This document shows positions 45,301 to 53,979 of a DNA stretch of 64,000 bases, in pieces. The position numbers were made by a program, and so were the translations under genes. Every line of letters begins with the position of its first letter. Within the stretch, counting starts at the first letter, position 1. The stretch is from JAFGTP01 sp964498725 (GTDB taxonomy: Bacteria > Fidelibacterota > UBA2242 > JAFGTP01). Under the pieces are notes generated by a model that was not told the origin of the DNA, searched no databases, and was given only the letters and a program-made list of their open reading frames with translations. The stretch covers positions 1-64,000 of the forward strand of contig CAZCHS010000006.1 of assembly GCA_964498725.1 (NCBI GenBank), read 5' to 3'.

Positions 45301-45883
45301 GATATGTAATCATCCCTCCCATTATCTGGGTAAAAGATTTGGAAAAATTAATGACTCCGGGAAAAGTGCCCTGTTAATGGAATTGCTGTACCAAATACTG
45401 AATATGGACGAAAAGGTTTTAATTTTTACGCAGTATACTAAAATGGGGAATCTGCTGACCACAATGGTTGAGGAACAGTTTAAGATGACCCCACTTTTTT
45501 TGCACGGTGGTCTCAGTCGGAAAAAACGGGATAATATCATTGCTTCCTTCCAGGACAATCAGACCCGGCAAATCCTTATTTTATCCCTGAAAGCCGGTGG
45601 AACCGGACTCAATCTGACCGCTGCCAATAATGTCATTCATTATGACCTCTGGTGGAACCCTGCTGTTGAGACCCAGGCAACGGACCGGGCTTTTCGTATC
45701 GGTCAGAAAAAAAATGTCACCATTTACCGCATGATCACAAAAGGTACTTTTGAAGAAAAAATCAATGAAATGCTGCAAAAAAAGAAAGAATTAGCCGATC
45801 TGACGATCAATGTCGGAGAAAAATGGATTACCGAGATGAGCAATGATGAATTGAAAAAACTTGTTGAGATTTCCGGCAAGTAA
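42368..45883 (+). CDS. SWIM zinc finger-SNF2 helicase fusion
   Basis: 1171 residues. The N-terminal part begins like SWIM-family proteins (FGTTWWGKAWLDAL) and has a SWIM finger at Cys126-x-Cys128 ... Cys135-x-His137. A long middle region of about 500 residues follows, then a complete SNF2 ATPase. That contains Walker A DMGLGKT at 732-738, Walker B-like Asp827-Glu828-Thr-Gln instead of DEAH/DEAQ, TGTPVENRLMDYWSILDF, and helicase motif VI-type QATDRAFRIGQ. It would translocate on duplex DNA and remodel bound proteins. Many bacteria have these two parts as separate adjacent genes. It is probably single-gene, with an AAGGGA ribosome site. Confidence 0.92.
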   Translation: MSAKNFGTTWWGKAWLDALRKIDYGNKLSEGIQYAENGAVADIEIDNNIIRAKVQDEARMTPYQISMEFSEFDEYDMEEIENIIESNHYYISKLESKILPPALLEELEKEMISLFPKSFQEIKMSCRCTKFAHPCKHVSALFFIMANEIDKNPFIIFSLHGFNLLSITNPEEDSSNDVSSIPGIDNFLTGSQVSEGTNTAISIVNTRELKDIDFSEIPDLSKKIDKLLTPVPLFYNEGNFKKKMIDQYIKLQKRVNSFIKKSEFTETPDTHYYSLKIKIINSSFDFEGKLFGYEDIKLFNLDEMDDFIDFLQNHTLNNISKHSLEIKYISQIYSFTLKLIQQCAYIPEIFSSAKDEYMVRWIPAIFDTKINNIVQILCDNIPSDIVVYKNQQMEKKDQVYFLISFFISYFQKYFDLLPKRGMVRILSLFYNFDVFTQVKFEDQQIPNTIHLWLSRFYITKGDCIPVIKIDESTRHGDRVLFEILISDKKDSSNHLIPLKKFISRNHPEKNRILKDLSLLSSYLPQVNDFLKLKNGPPHITIRSNDFVEVWFDALPILNTLGIQTILPKSLKKVFSPSLSLSFDIKEDVDYNAVSFFNINSMLEFKWNIAIGSKFISPDDFRKLLKKYSGIVKLKDSYVYIDDKEARKILNQLDKDPELSKNELLKINLEKKFKGVPININKDVEQLFDQMFTKYDPPIPKTLQAKLRPYQVKGYKWLYNNIKSGLGSLIADDMGLGKTIQVITLLLKLKEEQILGKKKCLIVVPATLLSNWQHEFEKFAPKINVLIYHGQRRKFDIEDVDVVVTTYSLSRSENATFQKRKWLILITDETQNIKNPSSNQTRAVKSLRSETKIAMTGTPVENRLMDYWSILDFIMKKFVGSQNSFRENFATPIERFRNQAKLEDFRKITAPFILRREKTDKSIINDLPDKIEIEKYNQLTPQQTALYQEVIDSADFQLQESKGIARKGIIFKLFTNLKQICNHPSHYLGKRFGKINDSGKSALLMELLYQILNMDEKVLIFTQYTKMGNLLTTMVEEQFKMTPLFLHGGLSRKKRDNIIASFQDNQTRQILILSLKAGGTGLNLTAANNVIHYDLWWNPAVETQATDRAFRIGQKKNVTIYRMITKGTFEEKINEMLQKKKELADLTINVGEKWITEMSNDELKKLVEISGK

Positions 45884-45998
45884 GGGTTGATTTATTAAGA
45901 CTGCAAAGATTCACAATGAAAAATTATAAAGTCCGATCATTGGCAACATAATAATTTGAACTGAATGATTTTACATTATTATTTTTAAAATTTTTTCC

Positions 45999-46027
45999 TT
46001 GAAATTAGATAAATAATAGATTAAGTT
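45999..46027 (+). promoter_or_regulatory. Possible promoter of initiator tRNA gene
   Basis: TTGAAA (45999-46004), 17 bp, TAAGTT (46022-46027), about 30 bp before the tRNA. The -10 is weak. Confidence 0.3.
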
Positions 46028-46057
46028 TACACCGTTATTTGAGACAAAGAAAATGAT

Positions 46058-46130
<73 letters not shown>

Positions 46131-46136
46131 CAAATC

Positions 46137-46164
46137 AAACCCACTTTTTCAAGTGGGTTTTTTA
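46137..46164 (+). terminator. Rho-independent terminator after tRNA-fMet
   Basis: AAACCCACTT, loop TTTC, AAGTGGGTTT, then TTTT. Confidence 0.92.
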
Positions 46165-46241
46165 TTTCCCGTCTAAAATAAATATTAATGGTATAATTTT
46201 TGTCACTCGTTTACTGTTCTTTATAATCAGGGCAGGATAAA

Positions 46242-49082
46242 ATGAAAGATATTAACAATAATATTTTATTAATTGATGATGAATCCTCCATTCTGGATCT
46301 CTATAAATTAATTTTTACTTATGGCAAAAAGGATGAAAATTCTTCCGAATTGCTGACCAGTTTTAACATTGAAAGATTCAAAACCGGCCAGGAAGCTTAT
46401 CAGCACACCAGGGAATCCCTGCAGGAAAAGCGTCGTTACTCGGCGGCTTTTATTGATTTTTTTATGGAACCGGGTTGGAATGGTCTGGAAACCGCCTTAA
46501 AATTACGTGAAGTGGATCCGGATATCTATATCGTTATTGTCACAGGTTTTTCCAATATCTCGGTTGATGATATTCAAAAAGAGTTGCAGCATGACATCTT
46601 CTTTGTTCGTAAACCTTTTAACTCCGACGAAATATTTCAGCTGGCCCGTAACCTCTGTATTTCCTGGACCAGAGACCGTCAATTCAAAGCGACAGCGATC
46701 TCAAAAAATTACTTTAACAGCATTTTACTCGCAATCCATGATTCACTTTTTGTAATTGACGAAAACGCGACGATCGTCAAAATTAATCGCGCAACAGAAA
46801 AATTACTAAAAGGCACTGAACAGAATATTGTGGGTAAAATAATATATGACTTTTTTGATCAAAACCTGTTCGAGAGTTTGATTGAAAATTTACATCAAAT
46901 GTCCGCAAAAACTTCTATTGAAAAACAAATAATATCAGAAATTTCCAACATTAATGGTAAGAAAATTCCGGTAAATTTATCTTTTTCATCAATCCACGAT
47001 CCGGACATGGGAAATAAAATCATTTGCCTGGCTAAGGATATAACCCAGGAAATAGCCACGAGAAATCAGATCGAACGGCAAAATCAGGAACTGAAAGAAT
47101 TTAATATCCAACTTGAAAAGGCTATTGACAAGGCCAATAAAATGGCCACCGAAGCGGAGCTGGCAAATGTAGCCAAAAGTAGTTTTCTCGCCAATATGAG
47201 CCACGAAATCCGAACACCCATGAATGGTGTTGTTGGTTTGCTTGATATGTTAATGGAAACAGAGTTGGATGACGAACAAAAAAACCTCGCCAGCACCATT
47301 AAAACCAGTGCAAATACTTTATTGCGCATCATCAATGATATTTTGGATTTCTCCAAGATCGAATCCCAAAAAATAGAATTGGAAAAATTGGAGTTTGATT
47401 TCCTGGCTGCAATGGACGATATCATAAGAATATATCATAACCGTTCCGTCAGCAAAGGACTGAATTTCAATTATTTTATTGGCAGTGACGTTCCCTTCAC
47501 TATTATCTCTGATATGGTAAGAATTAAACAGGTCCTCAGTAACATATTGAACAATGCCTTGAAATTTACTGAAAAAGGCCATATTACCTTCACTATTGAA
47601 AAAATTGACCGCCAAGATGTCCTTAAATTTACAATTGCCGATACAGGCATTGGCATCCCTGAGGACAAACAGGAAAATGTATTTTCACCCTTTTCACAGG
47701 CTGATGCTTCAATCAACCGCAAATATCAGGGAACCGGTCTGGGACTTCCTATTGCAAAGGAGATCATTAAACTCCTGGAAGGTCATATTCAACTGGAATC
47801 AGAGGTTCAGAAAGGCAGCAAATTTTCTTTTACGATTCGGTATACACCGGCTAGTCCCCCTGATTTTATCAAAAAACTGATTAACCAGGAGAAAAATATT
47901 CTGCTCCTCAATGAACAAAATGCAACCGGTAAAGCATTATATACTCACTTGGAACGCCTGAATGTAAAATCCCGGCAGATTGAGAATACCCATTCTATAA
48001 GAACATCTATCGATTCGCTACCGGTCATTAACCATCTGATCATCAACAAAAATATTACTGACGAAGAATTGCTGGACTATTACTCATTGCTGGAATCAGA
48101 AAAAAAACTGCAGATTATTTTTATTCAGAATCCTTCATATAATAAAAAAGTTTTGAATTTTTCGGAATTTGACAATGTTACAATTTTAAAAGAACCGATC
48201 ATTTTCAACGAATTGGTAAAATTATTATTCAAATTCGAACAAAACCTTCAAAAGACAGCCAGGGGTGGCAAGTTTAATAAATTAAACAAAAAAATCCTTA
48301 TTGCCGAAGACAATGAGATCAATCAAATTGTTGCCAAAAAACTTTTTTCAAAATTTTCCGATAATCTGGATATTGCCAACAATGGTAATGAAGTGATCAG
48401 TCTCATGGAAAATAATATATATGACATCATTTTCATGGATATTCAAATGCCTGTGATGGATGGTTTTCAGACAACAGCAGCCATTCGCAAAGCGCCAATC
48501 GGCGATAATCCCATCGATATTCCGATTGTCGCATTGACAGCCCACGCCTTAAACGGATACAGGGAAGAATGCATTGCCATGGGCATGGATGATTATCTGC
48601 CCAAACCAATTGATATTGATAAAGTAATCAAAGTATTTGATCGCTTTTTTGGACTTGATAAACCAGGAAGAGAGAAATTAACCCTTGATACGCAGTTAAA
48701 AAAAGGCAATAATATATCGGAAAATGAAAAAAAATCCCTACCTTTCAGTGAAAAAATACTACTGGAAAGAATTGATAATGACCAGGAACTGATGATCATG
48801 CTGTTACGGGAATATTTAAAACAAGGGAAAAAGCTTATAACCGCCATGGAAAATGGGTTTAAGGATAAGGATTTGGAAAAAACCCGGATCGATTCTCACT
48901 CCTTTAAAGGCGCTTCGGACAATATTACTGTTGAAAAAATCAGGCATCTTTGTGAAATCATCGAAGATTCCAGTCATGACGGTCTGTATGACAAAGCCTA
49001 TAATACTTATAAAAAATTAATCAGTGAATTTGAAATAACAGCTACACAAATTGAACATTATTTAGAAAAGGTAAGCTCATGA
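46242..49082 (+). CDS. Hybrid sensor histidine kinase: REC-PAS-HisKA-HATPase-REC-Hpt
   Basis: 946 residues. An N-terminal receiver with acceptor Asp72 is followed by a PAS domain (about 155-270, SLFVIDENATIVKINRATEK). Next comes a coiled coil, then HisKA with His321 in NMSHEIRTPMNG. An HATPase domain (N box, GTGLGLPIAKEI) is followed by a second receiver with Asp733 (IFMDIQMPVMDG) and a C-terminal Hpt with His886 (DSHSFKGASDN). It is a self-contained phosphorelay lacking any membrane span, so it is cytoplasmic. It overlaps a single-domain receiver gene by 4 bp, its likely final target. Confidence 0.93.
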   Translation: MKDINNNILLIDDESSILDLYKLIFTYGKKDENSSELLTSFNIERFKTGQEAYQHTRESLQEKRRYSAAFIDFFMEPGWNGLETALKLREVDPDIYIVIVTGFSNISVDDIQKELQHDIFFVRKPFNSDEIFQLARNLCISWTRDRQFKATAISKNYFNSILLAIHDSLFVIDENATIVKINRATEKLLKGTEQNIVGKIIYDFFDQNLFESLIENLHQMSAKTSIEKQIISEISNINGKKIPVNLSFSSIHDPDMGNKIICLAKDITQEIATRNQIERQNQELKEFNIQLEKAIDKANKMATEAELANVAKSSFLANMSHEIRTPMNGVVGLLDMLMETELDDEQKNLASTIKTSANTLLRIINDILDFSKIESQKIELEKLEFDFLAAMDDIIRIYHNRSVSKGLNFNYFIGSDVPFTIISDMVRIKQVLSNILNNALKFTEKGHITFTIEKIDRQDVLKFTIADTGIGIPEDKQENVFSPFSQADASINRKYQGTGLGLPIAKEIIKLLEGHIQLESEVQKGSKFSFTIRYTPASPPDFIKKLINQEKNILLLNEQNATGKALYTHLERLNVKSRQIENTHSIRTSIDSLPVINHLIINKNITDEELLDYYSLLESEKKLQIIFIQNPSYNKKVLNFSEFDNVTILKEPIIFNELVKLLFKFEQNLQKTARGGKFNKLNKKILIAEDNEINQIVAKKLFSKFSDNLDIANNGNEVISLMENNIYDIIFMDIQMPVMDGFQTTAAIRKAPIGDNPIDIPIVALTAHALNGYREECIAMGMDDYLPKPIDIDKVIKVFDRFFGLDKPGREKLTLDTQLKKGNNISENEKKSLPFSEKILLERIDNDQELMIMLLREYLKQGKKLITAMENGFKDKDLEKTRIDSHSFKGASDNITVEKIRHLCEIIEDSSHDGLYDKAYNTYKKLISEFEITATQIEHYLEKVSS

Positions 49083-49474
49083 AAACTTTAGTTGTAGACG
49101 ATGAATTAACGACGAGATTAATGCTGAAGAAAATCCTTTCTCCCTACGGCCCTTGCGATACGATCTCAAACGGCAAAGAAGCCCTTGAGGCCTTTTGGAT
49201 GGCAATTAAAGAAAATGATCCTTACGATCTTATTTGCCTGGATATTTTAATGCCTGAATTAAATGGAAAGACTGTGCTGAAAAAAATCCGTGAAATTGAA
49301 AATAAGGCCCAAATTCCTAAAAATAAAATTGCCAGTATTTTTATGGTAACCTCACTAAACGATTCAAAAACAATTATGGATACGATTGTCAAATACAAAT
49401 GTGACAGTTATATCTTGAAGCCAATCAGCAAACCAAAGGTAATCAGCAAGCTAAAGCAGTTTGAGTTGATTTAG
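49079..49474 (+). CDS. Single-domain response regulator
   Basis: 131 residues, a stand-alone receiver. Acidic pocket VVDDE near the N-terminus, phospho-Asp in LICLDILMPELNG, Thr/Ser switch in MVTSLND and Lys in YILKPIS. There is no output domain, so it acts by binding a partner or as a phosphate relay for the overlapping hybrid kinase. It ends before a strong bidirectional terminator. Confidence 0.93.
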   Translation: MKTLVVDDELTTRLMLKKILSPYGPCDTISNGKEALEAFWMAIKENDPYDLICLDILMPELNGKTVLKKIREIENKAQIPKNKIASIFMVTSLNDSKTIMDTIVKYKCDSYILKPISKPKVISKLKQFELI

Positions 49475-49490
49475 CAGTATTTAGTCATAA

Positions 49491-49537
49491 AAAAACGCCC
49501 ATGATTAATAAACAATGTATTATTCATGGGCGTTTTT
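49491..49537. terminator. Bidirectional terminator between convergent signalling genes
   Basis: AAAAACGCCCATGA (49491-49504) pairs with TCATGGGCGTTTTT (49524-49537), with flanking A and T tracts on both strands. Confidence 0.9.
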
Positions 49538-49548
49538 CAGTTTAGCGG

Positions 49549-51942
49549 CTAATCCATTATTTCCCGGATAGTCCTGGCAATTTCATGAATTCGTACCGGT
49601 TTCATGAAAAAGGCACTTATCAATTGTTTATCTTCCTTACTGAGTGTTTCACTAAATCCGGTATGCAGGATTATTGGAATATCGGCTCTGATTTCTTTTA
49701 TTTTTCGAGCCATATCCAATCCGGTCATAACCGGCATGATTTGATCGAGTATGACCACATCATATTCCTGGGGATTTTTTTGAAAATTATTAAAGGCTGC
49801 CATACTTTTTTGAAAAGCGTTGACTTTGTATCCTAAAATATTCAGACCGGTCTGAAGCATTCGTAACACATTTGCTTCATCGTCGACAACCAGAATTTTT
49901 TCATTACCGGTGACATCTTCCGGTTCTTTTTCAATTGTAACTTTATTTTCAATGACCTTGTCAGGCACAGGCAAATATATGGTAAAAGTGGTTCCCTTTC
50001 CGGGCTTACTATCACAAAATATATAGCCATTATGATTTTTGATAATGCCATGCACGGTTGCCAGCCCCAAACCGGTTCCTTTGCCCTTTTCTTTGGTGGT
50101 GAAATAAGGCTCAAATATATGTTCCTGGGTTTCCGGGTCCATGCCACAGCCATTATCTTTGAATATGATCTTATTGTATTTTCCATTATTAATTCTGACG
50201 ACATCATTGACTTTATTATTTTGAATATCAACTTCTGTCTGAATAATTTCCAAAATACCGTCGGCACCTTCAAGGGCCTGATAGGCATTGGTACAGATAT
50301 TCATGATCACCTGATGCATCTGGGTCGGGTCAGCAGAAATGGGATGGCAATTTTCATCGATACTGGTTTTGATTTGTACATTGGGGGGTATCGAACCTCT
50401 TAATAATTTCACAGCCTCTTTCAGAATTGTATAAAAATAAAGGGTTTCTCTCTGTTTTTCCTTTTGACGGCTAAAGGTTAAAATTTGTTTAACCAAATCA
50501 GCCGCGCGTGAGGCGGCATTCTGGACTTCAAGTAATCCCTTATAGGCGAAGGAGCCTTTTTTAAATTCATTTTTCAAAAGATCGCTGTAGCCCAGAATTG
50601 GCGTCAGCATATTGTTAAAATCATGAGCAATACCACCGGCCAGTGTGCCAATGGCTTCCATCTTTTGGGCTTGTCGTAATTGTTTTTCCAGCTCCAGGTT
50701 CTTTTTCTCATTTTCCATACGTTCTGTAATATCACGGCCATAGGCTAACAAAAATTTATTTTCATTCAGCAAAATGGTGCCGACTTTCATTTCCACCGGA
50801 ATAATCTCACCATTTTTTGTATGCATTTTGGTTGTGAAAGTTATACTGTTTTCACCGGGTTCAAAATCCCATAAATTATGCTTATCTATCTTTTCATAGA
50901 GTTCAGGACACAATTTATGAATATCCATATTTAGAAATTCTTCTTTGGAATATTCCAGTTTGTGGGATGAAAATTTATTGACCTGAACAATTTTCCCTTT
51001 TTCATTCCAGATTTGGATCATATCCGGTGCATATTCGGCAAGGGTACGAAACCGTTCTTCACTGGCTTTCAATTTTTTTTCTGCTTCTTTTCGTTGTGAA
51101 ATATCCCGCAGTATTCCCTGAGTGCCGACAAATTGTAATTTACCGTCATTCTGCTCACTGTACAAGCCCTCGGCCTCTACTTCAAAGGTGCTGGTAAAAA
51201 AGAGGTCGCGGTACTTTATTTCAAAGGGTACATAATTGCTATTTTTAGTTAAAATGACAACTTCCAGTTCCCTGGTTCTTCTATCTCCGGTTCGTCTTTC
51301 ATTAATTCGATGTTTTACTTTTTCCAGGTAGCCGGGATGGATGATGGAAAATATATTCGTACCGATCAGTTCCTCCGGCTCATATCCGTAATTGCCGACA
51401 GAATCACTCAAAAAAGTGATATATCCTTCATTGTCAAGACGATAGATTATATCCGGGACTGTTTTGATGATAGAATCAAGTTTTTCATTGGATCGTTTTA
51501 ATTCGGCTGTTTTCTGGGCCACCATTAATTCAAGATGGTCTTGATATTCACGATTTTCAATTCTTAGCCGGGACTTTTCAAGATTGTTTTCAATCACATG
51601 AACCAGTTCATCCAATTCTTTTACCGGCTTTAGTAAGTAATCCCAGGCGCCACGATGAAGCGCTTCAATCGCGTCGGTAATAACACCGGTGCCGGACACA
51701 ACAATGATAGGGGTATCTGGGGATTCCTCGGTCACTACTTTGAGAACTTCAAGCCCATCAACTTCAGGCATACGTAAATCAACTAATATCAGATCAGGAC
51801 TATATTCACGAAAGGATTCGATCCCTTTTTTTCCATCTTCCGCTTCGATTACATCATAATTGTAATCTTCCAGATGTTCCCTGAAACTGGACCGAATGGC
51901 TTCTTCATCATCTATTGTTAAAATAAGGGGCAATTTTTTCAT
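49549..51942 (-). CDS. Hybrid sensor histidine kinase: REC-PAS-PAS-HisKA-HATPase-REC
   Basis: 797 residues. An N-terminal receiver (ILTIDDEEA, LILVDLRMPEVDG) is followed by a coiled coil and two PAS domains (about 155-285 and 290-410). The HisKA acceptor His440 lies in GGIAHDFNNMLTPILGY, then the HATPase domain (DNGCGMDPETQ, GTGLGLATVHGI). A C-terminal receiver has acceptor Asp in VVILDQIMPVMTG. No membrane span and no DNA-binding domain. It faces the other hybrid kinase tail to tail with a shared terminator, so the two are separately expressed. Its input probably comes via the N-terminal receiver and the PAS domains. Confidence 0.93.
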   Translation of the reverse strand: MKKLPLILTIDDEEAIRSSFREHLEDYNYDVIEAEDGKKGIESFREYSPDLILVDLRMPEVDGLEVLKVVTEESPDTPIIVVSGTGVITDAIEALHRGAWDYLLKPVKELDELVHVIENNLEKSRLRIENREYQDHLELMVAQKTAELKRSNEKLDSIIKTVPDIIYRLDNEGYITFLSDSVGNYGYEPEELIGTNIFSIIHPGYLEKVKHRINERRTGDRRTRELEVVILTKNSNYVPFEIKYRDLFFTSTFEVEAEGLYSEQNDGKLQFVGTQGILRDISQRKEAEKKLKASEERFRTLAEYAPDMIQIWNEKGKIVQVNKFSSHKLEYSKEEFLNMDIHKLCPELYEKIDKHNLWDFEPGENSITFTTKMHTKNGEIIPVEMKVGTILLNENKFLLAYGRDITERMENEKKNLELEKQLRQAQKMEAIGTLAGGIAHDFNNMLTPILGYSDLLKNEFKKGSFAYKGLLEVQNAASRAADLVKQILTFSRQKEKQRETLYFYTILKEAVKLLRGSIPPNVQIKTSIDENCHPISADPTQMHQVIMNICTNAYQALEGADGILEIIQTEVDIQNNKVNDVVRINNGKYNKIIFKDNGCGMDPETQEHIFEPYFTTKEKGKGTGLGLATVHGIIKNHNGYIFCDSKPGKGTTFTIYLPVPDKVIENKVTIEKEPEDVTGNEKILVVDDEANVLRMLQTGLNILGYKVNAFQKSMAAFNNFQKNPQEYDVVILDQIMPVMTGLDMARKIKEIRADIPIILHTGFSETLSKEDKQLISAFFMKPVRIHEIARTIREIMD

Positions 51943-52095
51943 TTATTTTCCTAAATAATGGTGCAAGGTACTTTTTTTACAACTGTTGTGCCAAAATTAT
52001 TATTCAAAATTTATCAATAATCATCTTATTTGGGTTTGTGTGATTGTACAAATATAAAATAGCATTAATTATCGTCAGAAACAAAAAATTTTATT

Positions 52096-52123
52096 TTGAA
52101 TTCCCTACAATATATGATATAAT
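52096..52123 (+). promoter_or_regulatory. Sigma-70-type promoter
   Basis: TTGAAT (52096-52101), 16 bp, TATAAT (52118-52123), 24 bp before the ATG at 52148. Confidence 0.6.
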
Positions 52124-52147
52124 TGGTAAAAATTCAAAGTAAGGAAA

Positions 52148-52564
52148 ATGGAATATCTCGCGGAATATAAAACTTTACTGATTATCGGATCATCTGTCTC
52201 TATTTTGACTTTTGTAGTCAGCCTGGCTGTCATACCGGTTGTTATTATTAATCTTTCACCTGATTATTTTTACGGCCGGAAAAAATCTATGCTTCCTTAC
52301 CGAAATAATATACTGCGGTATACTATGCTAATATTAAAAAATCTGCTGGGATACATTCTTATATTGCTGGGTGTGATTATGCTGTTTATTCCCGGCCAGG
52401 GCTTATTATCCATCACACTGGGAATTATTTTGATAAATTTCCCCGGCAAAAAAAAGTTGGAATACAAATTCTTTTCGAATAAAAAAGTATTGCGTTTAAT
52501 TAATTCCATACGCCGCCGGGCGGGTAAAGAAATTATCGTTTTCAAAAAATCAGATAGACTTTAG
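52148..52564 (+). CDS. PGPGW-type small membrane protein
   Basis: 138 residues with two or three membrane spans (LIIGSSVSILTFVVSLAVIP, then LKNLLGYILILLGVIMLFIPGQGLLSITL). The FIPGQGLLSITLGIILINFPGK segment resembles the Pro-Gly-Pro-Gly family of putative transmembrane proteins. The C-terminus is basic. Function unknown. AAGGA precedes the ATG. It converges on the next gene with a 15-bp overlap. Confidence 0.7.
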   Translation: MEYLAEYKTLLIIGSSVSILTFVVSLAVIPVVIINLSPDYFYGRKKSMLPYRNNILRYTMLILKNLLGYILILLGVIMLFIPGQGLLSITLGIILINFPGKKKLEYKFFSNKKVLRLINSIRRRAGKEIIVFKKSDRL

Positions 52565-53026
52565 GAAAATACTTGACGTTCCATTCAGTGTCAGGCTCAA
52601 AGCAGTAACAATAATGCCGGCTATTAAAACGCCAATAATATTTGCCACAAAAAATTTCTTTTCATCCAGACCAATTAAAAATGCAGCCACCGCACCCGTG
52701 TAGACTCCGGAGCCTGGTAAGGGAATGCCAATAAAAACTGCAATTGCCCATTCGCCGTATTTTTCAACACCCTGCTTTATTTTTCGCTGTGTGCGTTCAA
52801 TGTATTTTTGCCATAGTTTATCAATGAACGGGACTGCTGTAACAATTTTTATGATCAATTCTAAAAAAATAAAAACAACCATACCCAGGATTATGTTCGT
52901 TATGACCGCAACCAAAAATACAGTTATCCAGTTCATATCCATCTTTATAATGCCAAGGGGAATTGAAAGTCGTAATTCCATTGCCGGTACCAAAGTCCAA
53001 AAAATTATTTGTGCTATCTTCCACAT
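52550..53026 (-). CDS. Small multidrug export-family membrane protein
   Basis: 158 residues from the ATG at 53026, preceded by AGGAG. Four to five membrane spans and the signature segment EKYGEWAIAVFIGIPLPGSG, followed by VYTGAVAAFLIGL, as in the small_multi-drug_export family. The family's transport role is not proven. The start eight residues earlier lacks a ribosome site. It overlaps the glycosyltransferase gene by 13 bp, suggesting a two-gene unit. Confidence 0.85.
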   Translation of the reverse strand: MWKIAQIIFWTLVPAMELRLSIPLGIIKMDMNWITVFLVAVITNIILGMVVFIFLELIIKIVTAVPFIDKLWQKYIERTQRKIKQGVEKYGEWAIAVFIGIPLPGSGVYTGAVAAFLIGLDEKKFFVANIIGVLIAGIIVTALSLTLNGTSSIFLKSI

Positions 53027-53724
53027 TTGCGTCTCCTGTGTTTTTTCCAAAAAATACTATGAAGCAACAATTTAATAAATTTCAAGGTATCTGACGCATG
53101 ATTTATTGAACTTTTTTCACTACTGTAGATCGTTGGAATTTTTACCTCTTCAATGGCAAGTCCCTTATCCACCTGTCTGATCAGAAATTCACTCTCAAAC
53201 TGAAAGCCATCATAAATAAAAGAATCTAAATCAATGCGATCCAGGCGCACCAGCCGGAACCCACACTGACTATCATATATTCGCCTGCCAATTCTGGCGG
53301 AAATGATCAAAGAAGTGGTATAGTTTGATATAACTCTGGCAACCGGCATATTCCTTAAGTTAAAATCACGTCTTCCTAAAATAATATCCGCATCTGATTC
53401 TTGCTGTTTTTGAATAAAATCAATGATTCTGGCCGGATCGTGCTGTAAATCGGCATCAAGGCACAGAGCGTAGTCAAAGTTTTCTTGCTGGGCTTTCTTC
53501 AGGCCGGTTTTTAGGGCCGTTCCTTTCCCTTTATTATTGCTATGGGATAATATTTCCGTATCAGGAAGCGGAACAAGGTAATTGGCTACATTGTTATCCG
53601 AGCCGTCATCAATGACATATAAATGAATATTTTTATATAATTCTTTTAATTTACCCAAAAGTAGTGGTAATGTATGATCGGCATTATAAGCCGGTATAAT
53701 GACACAGTACTTGCTTAAATCCAT
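53014..53724 (-). CDS. Family 2 glycosyltransferase, DPMS-like
   Basis: 236 residues from the ATG at 53724, which has AGGTGAG upstream. GT-A fold: VIIPAYNADHTLP, VIDDGSDN, NKGKGTALKTGL and CLDADLQHDP (DxD-type), with SQCGFRLVR further on. This resembles dolichyl-/polyprenyl-phosphate mannose synthases without the C-terminal membrane anchors, so it probably makes a lipid-linked sugar for envelope glycans. It is coupled to the small membrane-protein gene by a 13-bp overlap. Confidence 0.9.
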   Translation of the reverse strand: MDLSKYCVIIPAYNADHTLPLLLGKLKELYKNIHLYVIDDGSDNNVANYLVPLPDTEILSHSNNKGKGTALKTGLKKAQQENFDYALCLDADLQHDPARIIDFIQKQQESDADIILGRRDFNLRNMPVARVISNYTTSLIISARIGRRIYDSQCGFRLVRLDRIDLDSFIYDGFQFESEFLIRQVDKGLAIEEVKIPTIYSSEKSSINHASDTLKFIKLLLHSIFWKKHRRRKCGR

Positions 53725-53816
53725 TCTAAAACTCACCTGTTAAATTTTCCGTGACTTAATATAAGCTGTTTTTCTAAATTTTATAATGATTGTTTATAAA
53801 ATATTTGAGTTTTTTA

Positions 53817-53845
53817 TTGGACAAAGATATTTTATCTGCTAAATT
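53817..53845 (+). promoter_or_regulatory. Sigma-70-type promoter of tRNA-Gly
   Basis: TTGGAC (53817-53822), exactly 17 bp, TAAATT (53840-53845), 21 bp before the tRNA. Confidence 0.5.
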
Positions 53846-53866
53846 TATTCGCTTTTTAAAATTCAT

Positions 53867-53938
53867 GCGAGAGTAGCTCAGTGGTAGAGCTCCACGTTGC
53901 CAACGTGGTTGTCGCGAGTTCAAGTCTCGTCTCTCGCT
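53867..53938 (+). tRNA. tRNA-Gly (GCC)
   Basis: A 72-nt cloverleaf. GCGAGAG/CTCTCGC acceptor, anticodon loop TTGCCAA with GCC at 53899-53901, T arm GCGAG TTCAAGT CTCGT, discriminator T. CCA is not encoded. Confidence 0.96.
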
Positions 53939-53940
53939 CA

Positions 53941-53976
53941 AAAAAAAGATAAAGGATTTCCTTTATCTTTTTTTTT
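53941..53976 (+). terminator. Rho-independent terminator after tRNA-Gly
   Basis: GATAAAGG (53948-53955) pairs with CCTTTATC (53960-53967), flanked by A and T tracts. The next gene starts within 4 bp of the T-run. Confidence 0.9.
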
Positions 53977-53979
53977 ACC

